From Linyphia triangularis (lineage: Eukaryota; Arthropoda; Arachnida; Araneae; Linyphiidae): a DNA stretch of 64,000 bases. The stretch spans positions 66,285,214 to 66,349,213 of the forward strand of contig OZ021732.1 of the NCBI GenBank assembly GCA_963978545.1. Reading direction: 5' to 3'. Positions 58,160 to 64,000 of this stretch are shown here, piece by piece. The notes beneath the pieces were generated by a model, which saw nothing but the letters and a program-made list of their open reading frames with translations, was not told the origin of the DNA and ran no database searches. A program made the position numbers and the translations under genes. Each line of letters starts with the position of its first letter. Position 1 is the stretch's first letter.

Positions 58160-58735
58160 ATCCCCAGTTTTTCTAGCAATATACAACATTTTAAAATTTA
58201 TAAATAAAATTGAAAACAAAATACTTTTTAAATATTTTTATTAGGATGACAGTTTAAAACATCCATTTATTACAAAATAAATAAAAAATAATATAAAAAA
58301 ATTCATATAAATGAATCAAAAATAAAATTTAAAAATTGTTGCGAGGAAAACAACTGTACAATTTCACCCATTCCCTGGACTCTGATACAGTGTCTGAGCT
58401 TCGATTCTTTTTTATGTTTCAAGTTAATTTATTCTGGTGATTACGACGTACATACCATACTTACGATTAAGTGGTTGGTTGTTTTTGTTGCCCATAGATA
58501 GTACTAAATTTATAGTACCAAATTTTCTCAATTACATTGTTTATTTAGCAACAATAATCGAAGAAGATTTTCAAAATTGAAAGGGATAATAAATAGAATA
58601 TTTTTTACTATTGAATTATTAAAATTTGAGCCGTGATTTTTTAATCTGTTTTAGTAGCTGCATCTGTTGGAAACGAAACAAAAATATGTCAATATTTAAA
58701 TTTTATCAACTATTTTATATTATCTTCAATTTTGT
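58160..58735. other. AT-rich stretch without recognisable features
   Basis: Nothing is seen beyond AT-rich background, and nothing confirms a piggyBac body. Confidence 0.4.
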
Positions 58736-58737
58736 TT

Positions 58738-59345
58738 TAATGTGTGTCTGATTTTGTAGAGCTGATTAACTCACTTGCCATCTTACAATTGCTATGGAAC
58801 TTGTCAGATAGACTAGCTTTCGTTGACAATGGATTCTATTAAGTTTTGGGAGCTTTTTCTAAAAGACTGCTCCTACCCAAGTTTCTATTGACGGAAGTCA
58901 GATCCAAGCCATATTCAAGTATTTTACAATTTGGCACTATTTAATGAATAAAACCTTCCTCTGTCAAGATTAATACCATATGATAAAAGAACCATATCAT
59001 TTTAATATTTTTAAATCCTTAATATTAACTTCTATTTTGTTTATGATAAAATCTTCCGAGGACTGATTAACTCCCTTGCCATCATCCAATCGTTCTAAAA
59101 TTTTGGCAGATAGACTCTTTGCATTGATAAACAGTGCATTTTGCCAAAATTTATGGGTAAAAATGTGGTCTAAGAAATGGTTCATGGTTAGTTAATGGCA
59201 AAGGATGGATGGTTTTTGTAGTAGTGGTCAAACACTATGAAACCCCGTATTTTGTTCAAACTCGCTTAAATAAGTTGTAATTGCACGTAGAAATTGGTAA
59301 TGCATATAAATGATTTATGGTAAAAACTTTTGTTTTTGTGGGTTA
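58738..59345 (+). repeat. R1 copy C
   Basis: It contains TTAACTCACTTGCCATCTT, CAGATAGACT and TCTATTAAGTTTTGGGAGC. A second start follows at about 59,008 (TTAAATCCTTAATATTAAC), and then a tail shared with copy D at 62,055-62,180, including AAATAAGTT-TAATTGCAC and TTGTTTTTGTGGGTTA. The shared tail shows that the family extends beyond the short form seen in copies A and B. Confidence 0.65.
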
Positions 59346-61369
59346 TTTTTTTTTTCTATTTACAATTTTAATTTAAATTAAATTATTGTCAAAATTGACT
59401 GTTTAACTATTTTTATGTCAGAAAGTAATTTCGTACGATTTGAAGCAATATTTTTTCCCGTTAAAGCGTTCTAGCGATTATTTTATTAGGGAAAGTGATA
59501 GATTGAAAATCTGTGATGAAACTATTATATTATACAGGAAAATTGAGAAATTTTTTGTAATTAAATTTAAAAAAAAGCTACAAGGCATTTTTTGTAATTA
59601 ATTTTAAAAAGCTACAAAGGGACTTAAGAAAGACTAAAAAAAAAAAAAAAAAAAAATGTAAATACACTTTTCCTTTTTAATGTGTATATTTTTCATACCA
59701 TGCCGTCAAAGACGTTTTTCAATGAATTTTTCAGATAGGGTAAAAAAAAATAGTACTTTCTCTGACTCCTCCTACGAGTTTAACATAATCAAGCATGATT
59801 AAAGTGATCCAACGAACTGCAGCTGAGATAGTATCCCTTTCCGCGAATCGAGATAGCTAACCTGAAGTCCAAAACGAAATTCTGCAAAACAATTTGAGGG
59901 TCTTCGACATAAACATAAGAAAGATATTAAAACAATTTTATTTAAAAGTTTCTAAAGCCAAGAGGCGTTACCAAATGTTCCAGCAGGGATCTAGAATGAC
60001 AAAGCACTTTCACCACGAGGACTCGTCCAGATAATTATTGTTATTTTTTTCAGTGGCCTGTACGCTCTTCTGAGGATTAAAGTAAAATAAATTGGAGGAT
60101 ATTTCTTAGAAACTGAAGGTGAAGGTAATGTACTCTTACCAGTTCGTTTCCTATGCAAGAAATGTTTTGGAAAGTTTATTGTTGGTTTAAACTTAAAAAA
60201 AAAAAAAAAAAGATGAAAAGGATTCATGTAAAGCAATTTACTGAAGATTGAAGGTCGTGCATTTTTTTTGGTATGAGTTGACGAAAGATAAATTTTGGGT
60301 TCGGAAAGTTTGGGGAGTATCTTCTACCCTTGAAATGAAAAGTGTTTTAGTTTCGATGCTTTTATTATGTCTTCAAAATAATTTATTTGAAAATGGAAAA
60401 ATTCAGAGTGATAGAATTTAAGTGGTTTAACGTTGATCCAGTGCATCTTTCCTCTCCACTGAAGCCCTGAGAGTTCTAAGATATTGTTTTTTTAGATTAA
60501 ACTTTAAATAGGTTTCTTGAAATATGAAAAGCTAATGAAATTACAATCAGTTTTTAGGATTTAATTCTTCCTATTAAGTAAAAACAAGTATAATTGAAGA
60601 TTTTAGGCATTTCTTTAAACCGTCATCCAATCGAATTCCAAAACTCCATAAAAAAAAAATCTATTCATTTATTACGAAATTTGAATAACTTGTTGTGCAG
60701 TCAAATTTCTAAAAGTGGTGATAAAGATGCAAAAAAAATTTAGCTGCAGATCATTATTTATATGTCCCTAAGACATATAAATAATATTTAAGTAACAAAA
60801 GGGGTGGGGGAGGGTACCCTAAATTTTATAAATAATCGATTTTGAGTTTATTATTGTTTATCAAAAATTACATTATGCCCTTTAAAAGGACAGATCATTT
60901 GTATTGATACCTCAACTAGAAGTACTTTAAATGATTTTTTGAAAACAAAATTGATAACTCGTAGTGTAAGTAAGGTTTTCTTAAAAATGCGTTTTTTACA
61001 AAACTACATTTTTCATTATTCATATACTATTTTCTCAGAAACTGTAAAAACTATCTTCCTGAAATTTTTATCACATATTCCTTTTATGTATCTGTATATA
61101 CTGAAGTGAGATTTTGTTGTTATTTTAAAAATATATTTTGTTTGGCTTATTTTGGAAAAAAAAATAAAAATACCTTGTGATTTTTACAAATTTGAGTGAC
61201 TTTTACAAAAATTCATTTAAAAAAAAAAAATGCAAACGAATTACAATCAAAAGCTAACTTCAGTAGAATAACAAGTATCTTCTAAATGCACTGAAAATAA
61301 ATTAGGCTTCTTTGTCAAATACTTTCTGAGTGAAAGGTACATGAAATATGCCAAAATAGAGGGTACCAA
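59346..61369. other. AT-rich stretch with few features
   Basis: A run at 59,636-59,656 and 60,196-60,211. A moderately mixed patch lies at 59,750-60,130. The frame at 59,991-60,236 is not recognised. Confidence 0.4.
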
Positions 61370-62185
<816 letters not shown>

Positions 62186-64000
62186 ATTTTTTTAACGTAG
62201 ATATGTAGTTCATGTGTAAGTAGTTTGGTTTGGAAATAAGGGTTTAAAATGACCGTACCTACCGCCTGACATGCGTTCCTTTCTTTTCACAAACACTATA
62301 CAAATAGGATGTACTCTAGTTATTTATGCTATAAACATTTCCTGAAACGTAATAAAAAAAATAAAAAAAAGAAGGTGAATGTGTTGGTGTTGCATATAGA
62401 AGCAAAATTATCACCTCCGTCCTAATTGTTTATTACGCCATGAAAGCCCGCTGTGGTTACATCACGAAAGGCGAGAACGATTATGTCTGGATACGTGTGG
62501 TATTGTGGGGAGACTTGAGAGAGGCTCTTGATGAATGATCGAAGACATTTTCGGTGAATGGGAGCAGTGATGGATCACAAGGTGTTTTGACAGATATGAA
62601 AATGAGAAGGGACGGGAGGGAAATGGCGACCACTGATGAAAAACAAGGAGTGGAAAAAGAAGATTCGGACAAGAGAGAAGGATGGAACAGTGAAGAGTCT
62701 GTAGAGGGATAGGAAGAACTCAAGATGGGTTTGGAAGACTGGGATAATTAATTGAATTTTATATGTTGAGGTATTTTTGGTATTCCAGGTGTTATGGAGG
62801 AAATTTGCATGCTTAAGGTTTATTTTGTAAATTTAACCACTTAAATTCGAAATAAGAAGAAATAAATTATTGTGGTCTGTTTTTATTTATAATTTATTGC
62901 ATGTAATATATGTGATAAACGCGATGTTTCGTACATTGGTTATATTTTTTTCAGATGCGTATAGATAGTTAAAAATATGGGTATTTAAAGTAGGGTTCAT
63001 CATTTAACATCAAAATAATAAGAATGACAAATTCTAATGTTTTTTAATGTATTTTATATTACAACTTCGAGAATGAGTGTGGTACATAAATAATACAATA
63101 TATTTTGCTATGTAGAATGGTTCTTCTATTTAGAAATATTTTCATAGTTACAAATTTATTCTTCAGAAAGAGGCAAAGATAGTAAAATTTTACAATCTTT
63201 GCCTTAAAAGTAATACATTCGCGGTAAAGCAAAAGTATTTTCTGATTCACTTTCAACTGATTATTTTGTTTTATGTAGTATTATGCAGGCAAATTTTTCT
63301 TTCAATTGTTTTTTTCTTATTTGAGAACGGAAATGAAGGACAATGACGAAGAATAGAATAAGAGTATTTATCAAAGCCTATCAAAGAAACAGATGAAACA
63401 AATTGTAATCTTTTAATTCTATAAACTTTTGATACCGTAAAATCCACTTGCATTGTTACAAATCCCTTATTTTTTATCCTTTTCTATCTCTAAAAATATA
63501 GTATTGGAAACATTACGATATTTTTTTCCGCACAAATAATATTAGAATTTATAAAGGACGAAAGACTAGAAGTTTTCAGATATTTTCTTTCAGGAGCTAT
63601 TTTAAAAATAAAGAGCATAAAAATATTGACTTGGAAGATACCTTTTTCTCCAACATTTTGCTTGAGAGTTGTTGCTTTTCAAGCACTTTCTGAAACCATG
63701 AATTCAAGGCGAAGCGCAATATTGGCGAAATAAACTTAAACAACAAATTTGGATTCCCACTGGTTTCAAATTCATTCAAAAGCTTCCCAGACTCCATAAA
63801 ACAAGATTAAACTGAATGCCCTCTCCAACAGCGAAATTGCTCAATTCCCAGAAACGAAAACGACCCTAAGTGATTTATTCAATTCCCAACATTTTCTCAA
63901 TACTTGCCTGATACAACTCATTCTTGTCTCTTTCAATAGCTCTCAAAGGAAATTCACGCGCAGCATAATATGCTCTTCTATGTGTGCCATGTCTAGCCGG
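62186..64000. other. Mixed patch at 62,240-62,730, then AT-rich stretch to the window end
   Basis: 62,380-62,730 is purine-rich on the plus strand (GA-rich) and gives a minus-strand serine- and proline-rich frame (62,481-62,723) that is not recognised. The rest is AT-rich background. 63,640-63,990 is slightly more balanced and might be the edge of a feature beyond the window. Confidence 0.35.

Overview
This is eukaryotic nuclear DNA, almost certainly from an animal and most likely an invertebrate. It is strongly A+T-rich (about two thirds or more by eye) and full of very long microsatellites, homopolymer runs and decayed DNA transposons. I find no intact protein-coding gene, rRNA, tRNA or CRISPR array. 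Every long open frame is a translated microsatellite, lies inside a repeat, or has no recognisable family. The window is best read as intergenic or deep intronic sequence. An arthropod host is a guess from the style of the repeats (hAT relics, a THAP/P-element-type relic, TATCGATA-rich transposon ends); the species cannot be named from sequence alone.

Layout. 1-14.4 kb is AT-rich background with a few more GC-balanced islands, an (AAAT)n run at 4.4-4.7 kb and two small minisatellites. 14.4-15.7 kb has a G-quadruplex-type tract, then a GC-richer block with three TGACGTCA octamers, then a broken THAP domain. 17.7-22.2 kb has a probable MITE copy, a three-part microsatellite and a two-copy tandem duplication. 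25.7-28.7 kb is a repeat cluster: a ~142-bp tandem family, a 726-bp hAT remnant with exact 8-bp target duplications and a transposase C-terminal relic, a ~300-bp (CA)n run, six ~140-bp monomers and an (ACAG)n run. 33.3-34.1 kb is a second hAT element with exact 8-bp target duplications.

The centrepiece is 41,534-47,966. It is a 6.4-kb inverted-repeat element that begins TAGTGTTCC, ends GGAACACTA and is flanked by the 8-bp duplication ATTTGAAT. These are hAT hallmarks, but almost the whole element is terminal inverted repeat. Each arm is itself a diverged palindrome, so a module carrying GGTCTGCCG units, TGCAATAC units and TATCGATA clusters appears four times in alternating orientation. One arm has grown by about 870 bp through expansion of an ATACGAT array, including a 266-bp-period duplication. 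No transposase is visible, so it would have to be moved by enzyme from elsewhere.

A smaller inverted-repeat element at 56.7-58.0 kb shares the GGTCTGCCG module with the large one, which suggests a family. The rest (48-56.6 kb and 58-64 kb) is AT-rich background with further copies of dispersed repeats and long (AT)n and (AAT)n runs.
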